Of a stretch of DNA of 64,000 nt, positions 11,801 to 24,303 are shown piece after piece (within the stretch, counting starts at the first letter, position 1; the number at the start of each line of letters is the position of its first letter). The position numbers were made by a program, and so were the translations under genes. The notes beneath the pieces are model-generated. The model did no database searches, was not told the origin of the DNA, and saw nothing but the letters and a program-made list of their open reading frames with translations. Source of the stretch: Larimichthys crocea (lineage: Eukaryota > Chordata > Actinopteri > Sciaenidae); assembly GCF_000972845.2 (NCBI RefSeq), contig NC_040016.1:1508701-1572700 (forward strand), given 5' to 3'.

Positions 11801-14114
11801 GAAAATCGCATTTTCACTGGACTGGATATCCATTTACTTCCTGGGTAGCAATGGTTAATGGTAGCAACGGCAAGCATAAGTAGAAACTACAACCAATAAC
11901 TGACTGACTCCAACCCTTCACACATTTTAACCCTGGTCAAAAGTGTTAACAGTAGTTAACAGCACAAACAATATGCATCATTAGACATAAACACATCTGT
12001 TGTATTTGACTTCTAGTTTGCTGCCTAGTTTACAAATGTATTTTGTCGCAGTAATTTGCATGACACAGCCATCTTTCATTTACATATTAGGACACTTAAA
12101 GTGTCACGCTGTAGTACTCTCTTAGGACCAACTTACTCAAATTGATCACCCAGATGTTCCAGACAGGACTGTTGACGGCTGTTAATATTGTGTGTATGCA
12201 AATCCATTTTCACAAATAAATGGTCTCAAGAAGCGCCATCAAACTGCATATTCCATTTTAGTGTTAATTAGATATTAGACACCAAGGTGTTTTCTGAGTT
12301 TAAATGGTGGTAGTGAACAATGAGCTTGAGTTGCATTGATGATATTTGAATTATTTAATGTTAAGTGTAGCAGCACATTATGCATAAAACATTTCATTTG
12401 AAATTCAAACAATTATCGTCAGGAAAACATAAAAGCTAATTATGCAGTTTTCTGTCTGTCGAAGATAGAAGTGTATGTGTTTGTTTATCATTGCTTATGT
12501 AAAGCATTTTAGGTTTCAAGACTGAGAGGACAGAGTGTAATTATGCAGGAGAAGCTACTATACATAGGGCATTAAATAATTATACTTTTAAAGTGAGGTG
12601 AATTCACTGCACAGTTTATCTTTTTCCCTTTCCTTATTAGAGAAATACCTTCACATGTGAGTGCCGGGATCCTCCATGTCTCTGACAAGATGACATTACG
12701 GTACATTTGGTTAATTTCTTCACAGCTTGAAATGTATTCATCACTAAATGCCAAAGAGACATGCTGTCCCAAAAGCTCTGATCCCATTGCCTTCATTTAT
12801 CCTACAATCAATTTGCTCTTTTCTCTCCCGAGAGTCACAGTATTGCATTTTAACCATGATGAATTGTTAATGTTATCATGTTTCGCTTTTATATATCAAG
12901 GGAGACTGTTCTAATTCATCTTCAGCACACAACAAAAACAATTCATTTGGATTGTTGATCATGCCAGTCATTGTTCAACAATCCTTGTAAATTGTTTGTG
13001 ACTTTACTGAGAAAGTTAGGCTTATCACTGTGATTGTGATCAGTAATATTGGCAGTAATATTCATATTTCCCCTGAGCTCAAGATTTTGTCTCAAAATAG
13101 CTTGTTTTGTCTGACCAACAGTCCAAAAATATGAAGATATTCAGTGAGTGGGAGTTCAGTTTTGCTTGACTGAATGACTAACAGCAATAATCTCATCATT
13201 TCAGCACTATACCATCAATTACCCAACCCTCTGGAAATTGCTAATGATATAGGGACAGATAATAAGTGTTTATCTATTAGCATTACCTACTCCCTCACCT
13301 GTCAGAATAAATTATGAGCATACAGATAACATGACTCTTGACTCTGCGTACTCATACTGTACTATACTGAAAGAATTCCTTTTAAAAATACAAAAATGAA
13401 AATTCCTACTCAAAGTTTTTCTACCGGATTTCTCCTCTTGTTGTAAATTCACAACACTGTATCTTATGACTGAGAAATCAGGTGTGTCACAGCTGTAGAC
13501 AGCAGGCCAAGACCAAGGCTGCAGCTCTGCAGGGGATTTCTGTCTCTCGTGAGAACATTTTGTTCCATTAATTTGCATAGAGGCCTTAGATTGGCTTTAA
13601 TGAAGTTGCAGCACAACTCCTCATGCAAGGAGCTTTTATAAAACTTCCTTTTAGAGGGTTAAATCTACTGTGGCCAGAAGAACAAAAAGTGCTGACACCC
13701 CTGCAAAAAATATATATTAGATTTAAAATGCAATGCTTCATTTGTAGTAATAATTACCGGGCAACATCTTGGAACATTGAGTCATTATATACAGAAAGTT
13801 GTATGGGTCGCTCTATTGCTGCATTCGGAGACATAACATCTGACTGATGCTGGTATAAACTGTGGTGTGTCAGATGTTTAAATGTAATGGTGATACTAGC
13901 AGTACACTGTAGAGATCACTGACCCTCACCATTGAAGGACGCTGATACTCTTGCTGGACTGTTCTGACAAAAATACCTAAAAATGTGCTGACACAGTATT
14001 GTGCACATGCTGCCTCACCACAACAGTGTTGTGTGGTACCATATTAACATACTACAGTTTTTAGGCTTATACTGCTCACATGCCACCATCTCTCTCTCTC
14101 CCCCTTTCACTCTA

Positions 14115-14136
14115 TGTGTGTGTGTGTGTGTGTGTG
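14115..14136. repeat. (TG)n microsatellite
   Basis: Dinucleotide run followed by two GCACTGTG units. It sits just after a CT-rich segment at about 14090-14112. Confidence 0.9.
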
Positions 14137-15149
14137 CACTGTGTGTGTGCACTGTGTCCAGGTTTTGTAGCCATTGCATTAACATGGTTTAATCCTCTGG
14201 ATGGCTTATTGGATCCAAATCCTTCCAAAGCTTTTAAAGCTCCTGCCTTTTCATTTCTCTGTCTCTGTCTCTCTCCTTACTTCCACATATTTTCCAAATT
14301 CACCCTTGTTGTCACAACGTCTTCACCTTCATATTTAGACCACATCTGATGCTCGATTTATTGGGAATATATACATGCTGACCAGTCCCAAAATTAGGAC
14401 AACTACAGTTATCTCAAATAAAAATGGCTTGATGGTTGTCAGCATAGATATGAAAATTATATTCCATTATTCTTTAAATAGAGCTGCCCGAATGTTACAC
14501 ACTGGACCTTCAACTAAAATATTACAACATTTGTCTTTACTGTCTTTACTCATTGTTCAATGTAAGTGTAGTTTGACATGGTTTTTCAAGTCAGTACTGA
14601 TAATGTACTGAAAATAAACTGTGAGTTTTAAATCTGTTTTCTGGCTTCTGAATTTGAATGATCACTGCTGCAGAGTGATGTCAAGCTGTCATATTAGTTT
14701 AAGAATGAAATTTATATTCTACATTTGGAAGCAGCTCTAGTTGAATAATATATAATATGTGCAATGTGACTGTGTATATTTCATGGTGTGTACATGTTGT
14801 ATGTGATGTATTTTTAATCAGAAATATCAATATACTGCATCCGTCTTGTATGCACACACTTGATTGCACAAAGCGATAATGAAAGGTTTATACTGAGATA
14901 AAGCCTTAGTTGAACATTGTGTACTTTGATTTGGACGAAATGTGTGTTTGAGCTTCATGGTTACATTACCAGCTGTCAAGTGACCATCAAGTGACCATTT
15001 AATCTCAGCTCCCCCAGTCCAAGTCAATCCAGGGTCTTGCACTATATGTCGTTCCTCCTCTCTGTGTCTTCCTTCAGTTCCTGCATGGACTGTAAGATCA
15101 GAACACCAAGTTTGCATCTACAATCCAACCATGTCCATAGTCTTTCACA

Positions 15150-15630
15150 ACTTTGTGCCTATTGACAGCATAAAGAATGGATGTCGTATTCATGATATCA
15201 CCCAGAGGTTTCCAGAGTGTGGTGGCTCCGTCTGCCACTGTCATGGCAGTCCTGCCTCCTCCACATCTTATCTAATCTAAAAATCTGCAAAAGATCATCA
15301 GTGGATCTGAGGCAGGCTGAATGACGCTTGGGTGCTCAAACAAGCCTCCTTTAACAGCACCCACATGTCAATAAAGGTAATGATTATGCATAACTTTATA
15401 CCTTAATATAATTTGAACAGGTTAGTTAAATAGAAATTCAAACTCAGTAGTAAATGAGGAAACTAGCTGTAGTGTTTTTTTGTGTGAACATTTTGCTGTG
15501 AAGTTGGGCATTTTACACATTATGGAGATAGGCTCAAGTGGACATTGAAAGAACTGCAATTCTTTTGGCGCTTGCACATTGGATTCACTTCACAGCCACG
15601 GAGGTTACTGCTTGGCCTAAACATAACCAT
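15150..15630 (+). repeat. Dispersed teleost repeat, copy 2
   Basis: Second copy of the repeat at 2145-2570, in the same orientation. The shared order is the ATATCACCCAG block, GGCAGTCCTG, TGCTCAAACAAG, CACATGTCAATAAAG, GATTATGCATAACTTTA, a TTTGAACAGG block, and the end block CTCAAGTGGACATTGAAAG then GAACTGCAATTC. It extends further at its 3' end (GGAGGTTACTGCTTGG) than copy 1. It lies about 55 bp upstream of the solo LTR. Confidence 0.65.
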
Positions 15631-15685
15631 ATAACATTTCAGTATTTCTGTAGATACGTTAATCAACAACATTTCCTCATCATGT

Positions 15686-16312
15686 TGTTACAAGGCACGG
15701 ACACAGGACTCAACCAGTCTTTAATCACAGGCAATAGTTCAGTACACGGGAGATCAGTCAGATAAGGCAGGCAGACAATCCAAATGGGTGAGGCAAAGGC
15801 AGTGTCCAAAAACAGGCAAGGGTCAAAACCGGGAAACACACAAGGAAAACGCTGGAGAGTAGGACACATAGTACACTAACAATCTGGCACTGGGGAAGGG
15901 GAAACAAAGGGTTTAAATACACAGGTGATTAGGGCAGCGCCGGTCCTGGCCACATTTGCGCCCTGGGCGAACACCCCCCCCGAGGCGAACATTTTCTCGT
16001 GCGCCCGAACGGCCGCCCGTGCGCCCCTGGATGCGCCGTGTGCCCCGGAATGCGTGCGCCCCCATTGGTCTGTCCGACGCCCCCCTCTGCCTTGTCAACA
16101 CCCCGCTATCGGGGCGCCCGCTCCGCTAACTTAATGAGCGGTATCGAAAATTACCGAGGGTTTTGGCTTTTTCGGGCGTTCGTGCGCCCCCCACGGAGAA
16201 TGCGCCCTGGGTGGCCGCCCACATTGCCCATAGCTAGGACCGGCCCTGGATTAGGGTGTGACAAACATAAGGCGGGAAACTGGAGTAGGCGGAGCAGGGA
16301 CTGGATGTGACA
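15686..16312 (-). mobile_element. Solo LTR of a retrotransposon, minus orientation
   Basis: The element begins TGTTACA and ends TGTGACA. It is flanked by a perfect 5-bp duplication, CATGT (15681-15685 and 16313-16317). On the minus strand it reads TGTCACA...TGTAACA, with a TATA-like GTATTTAAA block and an ATTAAA polyadenylation-like signal near its 3' end (about 15719-15724 on +), the usual order in an LTR. No internal coding region or second LTR is present, so it is a solo LTR left by recombination. Removing the nested 314-bp hAT element and its 8-bp duplication leaves about 305 bp. A 5-bp duplication fits Ty3/gypsy or ERV-type integration; the family is not named. Confidence 0.75.
15935..16248. 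mobile_element. Non-autonomous hAT-type DNA transposon nested in the LTR
   Basis: 314-bp insertion with an exact 8-bp target duplication, GATTAGGG (15927-15934 and 16249-16256). The terminal inverted repeats are imperfect: left CAGCGCCGGTCCTGGC, and right, as reverse complement, CAGGGCCGGTCCTAGC; both are followed inside by a GCGCCCTGGG block. An 8-bp duplication with CAG-type termini is diagnostic of the hAT superfamily. The element is very GC-rich against AT-rich surroundings, which makes GC-rich spurious open frames on both strands (for example 15999-16310). It encodes no transposase and would need one in trans. Confidence 0.8.
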
Positions 16313-16317
16313 CATGT

Positions 16318-19300
16318 TCATGGAAAATGTAATCTGTTTGACATTATGTTTCCCCCAAAATGTTTTTGCTGTTTAGTTGTATATAGATGTAATTTGTACA
16401 AGACAGAGCTGAACTATGACATATCCTAAAACCTTGAGTCTCTGACTCGGTTTTCACTTTCCAGTTTCTTAGCAAGAACATACCACTACTAAAAAAACTC
16501 CAACATTCAAAACTTGTGAAGCAAAGCCTCTCTCTGCCTAACTTGATTGAGAACAGCTGCAGAAATTATAGTTTGGTGACTATCCCTGATTACCCCGTCT
16601 GTCACCAGGAAAAGTTGTATCTATGTAAAGAAGTGTTTACCCAAAAAATTACTAGAGCTCTTACATCTCACACACTAATCCGCCCATGGCGTTGTTTATG
16701 AAGGGACTGAATCAAAAATAGAAAAACATTTAACAGTACAAAGGACTATTTTGCTCATCTACAGTATGAAGGCCAATGAACAGAGAAAATGAAATTCTGT
16801 TGCTCTGTCTTTCTCGTTTTTATGAATGTCTGACTTGGCTGAACGTGTTTCACAGACAAAATGAATATCAGGGTGAATGTGCCTATTATTAACATGTGAC
16901 TTCTATTTTAATAACCTCATGACCAATTACCGTAGGTCTTCAATATCCAGTATCACACGATGTAACCTAATTAATGTGACAGAGACAGATGCTTTAATTT
17001 CTCAAATATGATCTCATTCCAGATAATATTTGAAAAGAGAAAGTATATTGTAACATTACTGAGAGGTAATTGAGAAAAGGCCTTATCAAATCTGTAGAGT
17101 CACACCAGGAGGTTGCGACTTATTATATGGCAACTGTATATTGTATATCACCAGTTTACATTAATGCAAAAATAATTGAATCTTCCAGCTACTGAGAATA
17201 CCGATGGAACATTTGACTGCATGTTGTCAAAAATATGCTCACCGGGCTAATAATGTTTTTATGCATGTGTGCATTCAAGTTGCATCATCAAATCTGGCAA
17301 ATTACATGACAGCACACTGGCATTATAACTACCTAGATTTGTGTGGAAATAATTTCAACGGCCCTGAAGTTCTCATGTGAAGGTCATTTTTTTCACTTGA
17401 GTAATTTATTTATTTATTAAGCTCAGCCTGATCTGCCACAGTTGGTGACTTTTATGGATATTCCCACAATATAGCTGCTCTACCTGTTATTTTTAGCACT
17501 GTTCAGCAGTGCAGTCATGGAAGACAAAGTTATATTTCACATTTAAATTTCATCTAGTGTCACATCAACCTTTAAAACTGCCCCCTGTGGATTTGCACAA
17601 TTAGTCATGTACTCAACTAAATGTTGCCACTCTCGCTAGGTGACACCAGAAATACTAGTTGGTTAAACTATTTATTCATATTTGAATGATGCATAACGCC
17701 AGCTAACTGTTGTGTTGTAAGATTTTTGCAGCCATCCAACAGGCAGCAACCCCATCCCAACGTTAATGCCCATGCTGATTGTATAAGATGTCATCTTCCT
17801 CCCACTTTAGAAAGTTACGTTATAGTCATAGTCATTTCATGAATGCAGTCTGATTTGGGTTTCTGACAGCCTATGTCACTCTGTATCATCAAATCTCTCA
17901 CAATCTCCGTTTGAGGATGATGAAATTGACGTATGGCGAGTTACAAACTCATTAAGCAGTGAGAAACTAGAAATCACATTATAAAATACCTGTCAGGCTC
18001 TCTATATGCTGACTGACAGGTGATGCTAGATAACGAAGCCTTAGCTTACCGGCTCTCTGAAAGCTGCACCATTATCCTCTGTAACTTCACATCATCTCTG
18101 ATGCCATCCTATCTACATTTGGTCATTCACATCACAAAGTTAATCCAGCCACCAAAATGGCAAATTATGTCTCTTCATCTAATTACATGAAAAGCTTCTT
18201 AATTTAATTCATAATCATTCACATCATTATCCAGCAAGAAGATTTTGTCCATATGTCACACAATTTAGTAGTATCCCAACGTGCCAATAATGTAACCGAC
18301 TGCCCTCGCTGTCATGTAACAGGATATACCTTGCTATGTAACTTGTGAAGCCTAGATGTGTTTGTGAGGTTTGTGTGTTTACGAGGTCTTTAGATTTTGT
18401 TAATTTTTGACTGTTTTCTGAGTGTTTTCTTAGTAGTCTAAGTCTGAATTTCATTTTCTATTTAACTGACAGCAAAATTAGTCATCAGGAACATCCCTAA
18501 TTAAATGCTCTTCAGTGAAGGTTGTGGGTAGCTGCAGTCCTCTCTGTGCTTTTTTTTTTTTACATACATGTGTTTTCTTAATACCTGACTTGCCCCCACC
18601 ATGCATAATTCAACGGGGAGCTGAGTTTTTGGCTCATGTAATGACAGCAAGTTGTAGAGGAAAGCACTACGACTTAACATCTGAGAGCTTGTGACAGCAG
18701 AAACCATATCCTGTCATTTTCACTGACTGCTTCCCTTCTGTGAATCTCTCTTCATGACATCTCATTCCTACAAATACTTCTCCCATTCTCATTCTCACCC
18801 TTCTTTACTGAGTGCGATAAATGTTTACCCCTCACTTTCTACTCTTTATATCTACTGACTGCTTTGTATTTTCCCCTCCAATCTGCAAGGCCATCTGGTC
18901 CTCTGTTCTCAGCCTCATGTCTGACTGCAGTATCTTTGCTCTCTGAATCCATTTGACAAGATTAATATAGTGAACCTCAGACAGATATAAGCTGCTCATT
19001 TCGATAGGGATCATTGAGAGGAGATAAGTTTGACACTGGCCATGAGCAGATGAACCGGCTTTTTCCCTTTTTTTTCCCCCTCTTGACACTGACACCTCAC
19101 CTTGCCAAAAAGGATTCAGGTAAAATACATATATGTATACATATATTTAACCTGTTTAATGTTAAAGACTTCTGTCTAATGACTCTCATGTGCCTTTAGA
19201 CGTAATACATAAAATGTGACTCCCTCTTATCTTCCAGTGTCAGGCTAGGTCACAGACCGATTGAAACCACCCAGCTGGCAGCATAAATGTCATTTCCCTA

Positions 19301-22278
19301 AACTTGGAATCCCTCTAAAAGCCAACCGATTTGAGATATGAATATAGAATATATTTATCTAAATGATGACATCTTTTCCCACTTTAAGGACACACAGTGT
19401 GTCTGTAAAAAGTAGTAAAAATAATATCTTGCTGTTATCAGTTTTGGGGAAAAGAATGTCATATGAGTAACCAAGAATTACAGGCCTCAGGCCTTTTAGA
19501 AAAGCTTATGTCAAATAGAACCAAAGAAATGCTTTCAAGGCATTTTCAGGCAGTAAAGGGAAAAACAAGAACAAGGAAAACTGTAGCTGCTGTTAGCTAA
19601 TGTTAGCTCAGTTTGTTAGCTGGGCTGCCATATATATCCTTACAACCCAGGTTGGTTACCAGTACTCTGTTGTCCAGTTGTGAGCCTATGTTGCACATCA
19701 TCATCGCTCTGCCCTTATATTCTCAGTAATTTAGTAGTACTGTATAAGAAAGTTTTATTACGCCACACTCACAGCACATTATTTCTTCTGGGAATGTGAC
19801 AGTTTCTTATTAATGACATAATACATACCCTTTGGCCAAGCCCAGCACCCTGGTAAACTCCACATAACAGCAATAGGATGGTGTTAACATTTAACAGATT
19901 TTGTTTTGTTTATTTGGCCAATTATAGTTTCTGCCCCTCCAGACACATTTTGTTCTTTAATTTTGTCCAACGTGTCTCTTAAACTCTTCTTACCCTCCAC
20001 TTGTATTTTCTTTTTCCAGCAAAAGCAATTTATCTTGCATGCTAATTAACGAGGCTGGCCTCAATTAAAGGCGTAATTGGACCGTATGGAAAAATCAAAC
20101 TGAGGCACATCGTAGACAGTTTCTTTGTAATCCTCACGTGAAGACCTTCTGAGGGATGCTTTGTTTTGGCTATGATTTGTACCAGATGTTTTTATTGTAG
20201 TAAGATTTTGGGGGGAGAATAAAAAGTATCCTGCTTGTGCAGAAGATTCTAAATGTCACAGTCCTGTCAAGATAAATGACATGAAGGCAATATGACAATA
20301 TGGACTATACAAATTCACTACCAGCCAAATGCAAAACTGAATGACAATAGACAGAAATTCAGCAACTTGCAATTTGTAACATGATCATTTGCCAAAAATA
20401 TAGAAATACAATCCATCTTTCTTTAACTCCATACCTACATACTCTCCTCCCAAGCTCCTCAAAATGGGCCGTTTAGTTTTGGTCTTACCTTCTTCTGACA
20501 TGACTATTTCTCTCCGTCACTGAATTTGACAAGATGACTGTGGACAATCTCAGCAGTTGTTACATGACACACATTTCTTTTCAACTTGTGTGGAATTTTT
20601 ACACAAAGGCTTCCTGTTTGACTAAGACAGGCTGAAAAAAAATTACACAATACAATGTTTATGGATACATTCAGCATTACAGATGAGACAAACTGCTTGA
20701 AAACCATGTAAACAGGCTACATCTATTTGTCATTTGTATCCAAATGTCTTATACCGAACTTCTACCGGCTTTTTCTTGATTCACAGGGTTTAAAATTGTT
20801 AATGCCACTGCAGGTTGTAGATGAATTTATCCATTGTCACAGTCTGGACTGAACATAATACTGACCATGGGCAGGCATCATTTTAAGTATGATAGAGAAA
20901 TGTTACATTTGAAAGACTTATAGCCTATTATATTGAGCAAGCACCATAATATCTGTCAACTTGCACTAAAATGGAACAATTACAGGGCCTTAACAATGAT
21001 TAAAAGTGCCACCGCTTTTTTTTATGGGAAAACTGCACCCATTGCAAATATCATTTAACTTGAGCAAAGTTGATGAATTATTTTTATATCTTTTTTATTA
21101 TACCTTGTTTTATTATAACTTCAAATGTAATGTATTTTACATTGCAAAAGGACACTGAGTTGTTAAAATGTCTTTGCTTTCATCTTTTTTTCCAGTACAC
21201 CTGTATATGAATACAAATAATTTCTCTCTATAAGCATGTATTGTTTATATCATATCTGCATACACATAAGCAGCATTACTATTATAAGTAAGTAGGATGA
21301 AAAAGACTACTGTGGCCTCAAGGCCGTGGAGGCTTTTTCTTGGTATTTCCAGTTCATTAATATGTTAATGTCCTGGAGTTGCAGTGACATACCATGTAGA
21401 CATACAGTGATGCATGGGGCTGTGTTGCCACTTTCCTTAAAATTGCACCATTACTGTAGACAAGGACATGGGATGCATTATGCATTTCTATTCAATAACA
21501 GATGTGGATCTATGAATATCATTTCACATACTTTTGTGCTGTGGTACTGTATTACTAGAACCCCAGCTTGGTCTTTACAATGACAAAGCTTTATAGCTCA
21601 GCTTGAGAGCAGTTTCCTGAAAATCTGTAACAGCAGGCTGCTCACCTCCACAGCCCTTCAGGGAGGCTTTTTTTTTTTACAGGCTTTTCTTCCTTTTAAC
21701 GAGGAGACAGGGACTATGCAAGAAATGGGCTTTGTTCTGTATCAGTAATTGAGAGGTGGATAATAAAGTATGCTGTATTAATGCTCTGGTCCTGAAGAAT
21801 AGAAAATAGGGACTTAGCAGTGATTAGCACTGTGAAGTGGCAGGCTCCAGATGTTTGCAGGTGTAGCGCTTGTTAGTATTCCCAGGAGAGACTGCGATTA
21901 AGATATGGCAGTTAAAATTCAGATGGGGAGGCAGTAGCCTGAAGGTTGGAGAAGGTTAGGATGGTAGGCTTGTACAGTAACTGGAGGTTTTACAAATTGT
22001 ATTCACACACCCCCACCCAGTGGTGTAGTGGTTTCTGGAGAAGAAATAAGTATCTGTCAGTCCTTACTTGAATGACGCATGAAAATGATTCCACTATCTA
22101 TGAAAAAAAATCAACTCGCAGAACACCGCTTGATGATGCGCATCAGAGGAGTTTCAGAAATGGTTATACCCAAAAAATAAGTAGGTATACTCATATATCT
22201 GCACTACACAACTGCCCCCACCACAACAACTGTAGTCTACACCTTCATTCCAGCAGGCACACCTACGTGACATTGTGC
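16318..22278. other. Long non-coding stretch, no gene seen
   Basis: AT-rich sequence. Open frames are all under 90 codons without recognisable content. A homeobox-site-rich block at about 20020-20170 is listed separately. Nothing else is supported. Confidence 0.55.
20020..20170. promoter_or_regulatory. Candidate conserved regulatory block (homeobox sites)
   Basis: It contains three closely spaced homeodomain-type cores, GCTAATTAAC, CAATTAAAG and GTAATTGG, within about 40 bp (20041-20080), and a CACGTG E-box near 20136. The moderate complexity and motif density resemble vertebrate conserved non-coding enhancers. No conservation data are available here, so this is inference from composition only. 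Confidence 0.25.
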
Positions 22279-22455
22279 CTTTTTTTTTTTTAAGATTATT
22301 TTTTAAGTTGAAGATAGACAGGAAGCAGAGAGAGGGGGAATCACACGCAGTAAAGGGCTGTCCGATGCGGGATTTGAACTGGGGCCAGCTGCAGCAAGGA
22401 CTGTAGCCTCTACACACGGGGCGGCCGCTTAACCCACTACGCTACCGACCGCCCC
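22279..22455 (-). mobile_element. tRNA-derived SINE (minus strand), copy 2
   Basis: On the minus strand it starts GGGGCGGTCGGTAGCGTAGT, and the A-box-like part continues TGGGTTAAGC. A B-box-like GTTCAAATCCC follows about 60 bp later, then a body with CAGAGAGAG-type sequence shared with 3566-3773 and an A-rich tail (T run from 22280 on +). A short duplication, GACATTG, flanks it (22269-22275 and 22457-22463). The head differs from that of copy 1, so the two may belong to related subfamilies. It is not a tRNA gene. Confidence 0.8.
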
Positions 22456-24126
22456 AGACATTGCAGCTTTGAGGCTGTTTGGGTCAGGAGTGATTCTGTA
22501 GCGGAGCCTTTTGCCGCCAGACCTTTTGGTCATTATACATTTCTTGTTTTATGTGCTTTTACCATGAGTAAATTGGCTACAAATTGTTTCCCTTATGTCC
22601 CGTTTTACGATCAGGACAAAAATTGACTGGATTCTCTTTGGCATTTCTGCGTCTGACTTCTGGCCAACTTGATCTGCTCTGTGCGTGGCTGGTTGCTCCA
22701 TCTGCCTATCTCAAAAATAGACCAGACGCCTATTCTCCACAGAGAAGATTGGAGAGCTGCTCCCTGAAACACTTCTGGGATGCTTCTGTAAAGTGCTGCG
22801 TCACTTCTGGTGGACTCACAAGTATTGTCTACAACAGCCGCGATCCACTCTGATGGCTATGGTGCAGCGAGAACGAGTGGACACCAGAAATAATGGAATA
22901 CTTCAAAAAGCTATATAAAAAAATAATCTGCAAATCTATCAGACATTTCAGCAGTCACTGTTACAGTAAATAACCTTTCTTATTAAACCTGTTTCTTCAC
23001 TTCAGGAACTAGCCTGTACTCATACTTGAACTAATTAAAGCCAAAGTTCAGAGACTATTTCTAGGGATTTAAAATGTGTATTTCTAATACAACAGCACGT
23101 TCATATCCTCACTATGTATTTTGCGTTGCACTGTACTGTCAAGGCATATAGCTATGACAGTATTTACCTCTCTTCCTTCTTTTGAGGATGAACACGGAAG
23201 AAGCTCCTGGTCTGAGAATATGCACTATTCATTCAATTTCATTCAAATCCATGCACAATTAATCCTCCAGAAGGAATAAAGGATTTATATTAAGCCCCCA
23301 CAGCTGCCTTGCAATCCTAACTTTAGCATTATCATCATGTCACTTCTGTATGTGTATTTTTAAATGGAGGAGGACATGGTAGATACCATAAAGTTATCAG
23401 ATAGTGTGCTAATGGATGCCTTTGCACTAGATTTAACTATATTTAATGCACAGAGGTAAAACTCAGGAGTGTGATGGTGTATTCCTGTGTCTGCTCTACA
23501 GCTGTGGTTTGCAATAAGGCTAATGCACCAAAATGTTAAATAGTACCTGGAGGGGGGCTGAGAGGAGATGAGATTAAGGCCACGTCAAATGGCCACAACT
23601 CCAGCTTTGGCATCATCAACACGTCACTACAGGATGTCCACATGTCAACACATGTGCAAAGCTTTATTAAAACACTCCTGTCCAGATCATCCTGCTAAGA
23701 GCTACTCTCTTTGTTACTCTGTCACAAAGACATCAAATCATGTTGCCAGCAGTACCAAACTAAGGTCACTGGGTCACTTTCCATTTTTACTGTCTCAATC
23801 CCTCACCTGTTTCTCTTTCTACCTAGACCCTTTTCATCTCCTCATCCTTCAGATCTCGAGCTCTGTTGTCCTTGTCCCCATGTCATTTTTTCCTCCATCT
23901 GTGATTTACCTGTTGTAGCATCATGTCCTACCCATTCAGTAAGCTACAGTAGTCATTGTGGACCCATTAAAATGGCGTGCTTGAGCCTTTCTGGAACTAT
24001 GACGCGTGACTGTGTCTGGCTTAGGATTTGAAACCACCTGCTGTCTGCTCCAAATCTGGGATAGATGGTTGGATGGATGGAAGTGGTGATGACGTGGTGA
24101 ATGATGGGGTAGGTTAATGCCGATTT

Positions 24127-24170
24127 TTGTTTGTTTGTTTTCTTTCTTTCTTTCTTTCTTTTTTCTAGAA
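24127..24170. repeat. (TTTG)n/(TTTC)n microsatellite
   Basis: Pyrimidine-rich tetranucleotide tract, first TTTG units then TTTC units, ending in a T run. Confidence 0.9.
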
Positions 24171-24238
24171 CCACAGTTGACCATGACCTCCAGTGGTCTG
24201 TTGCAAGGAAGTAGAGGAGCACATCTGTTGTTTGGATT

Positions 24239-24303
24239 TGTGTGTGTGTGTGTGTGTGTGTGTGTCTGTGTGTGTGTGTGTGTGTGTTTGTGTGTGTTTG
24301 TGG
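24239..24303. repeat. (GT)n microsatellite, interrupted
   Basis: About 65 bp of TG repeat with a TC interruption near 24265 and TTTG interruptions at the right end. Confidence 0.95.

Larger units (their letters stand above)
5833..15149. other. Long non-coding stretch, no gene seen
   Basis: AT-rich and probably intronic or intergenic. All open frames are below about 95 codons and lack domains or convincing splice borders. Within it I note only the CA repeat at 8666-8710, the half-site cluster at 8853-8879 and the TG repeat at 14115-14136, each listed separately. Confidence 0.55.

Noticed and set aside
15913..16310. GC-rich open frames on both strands
   Set aside because: They lie within the nested hAT element and LTR; the open frames follow from high GC content and do not resemble transposase.
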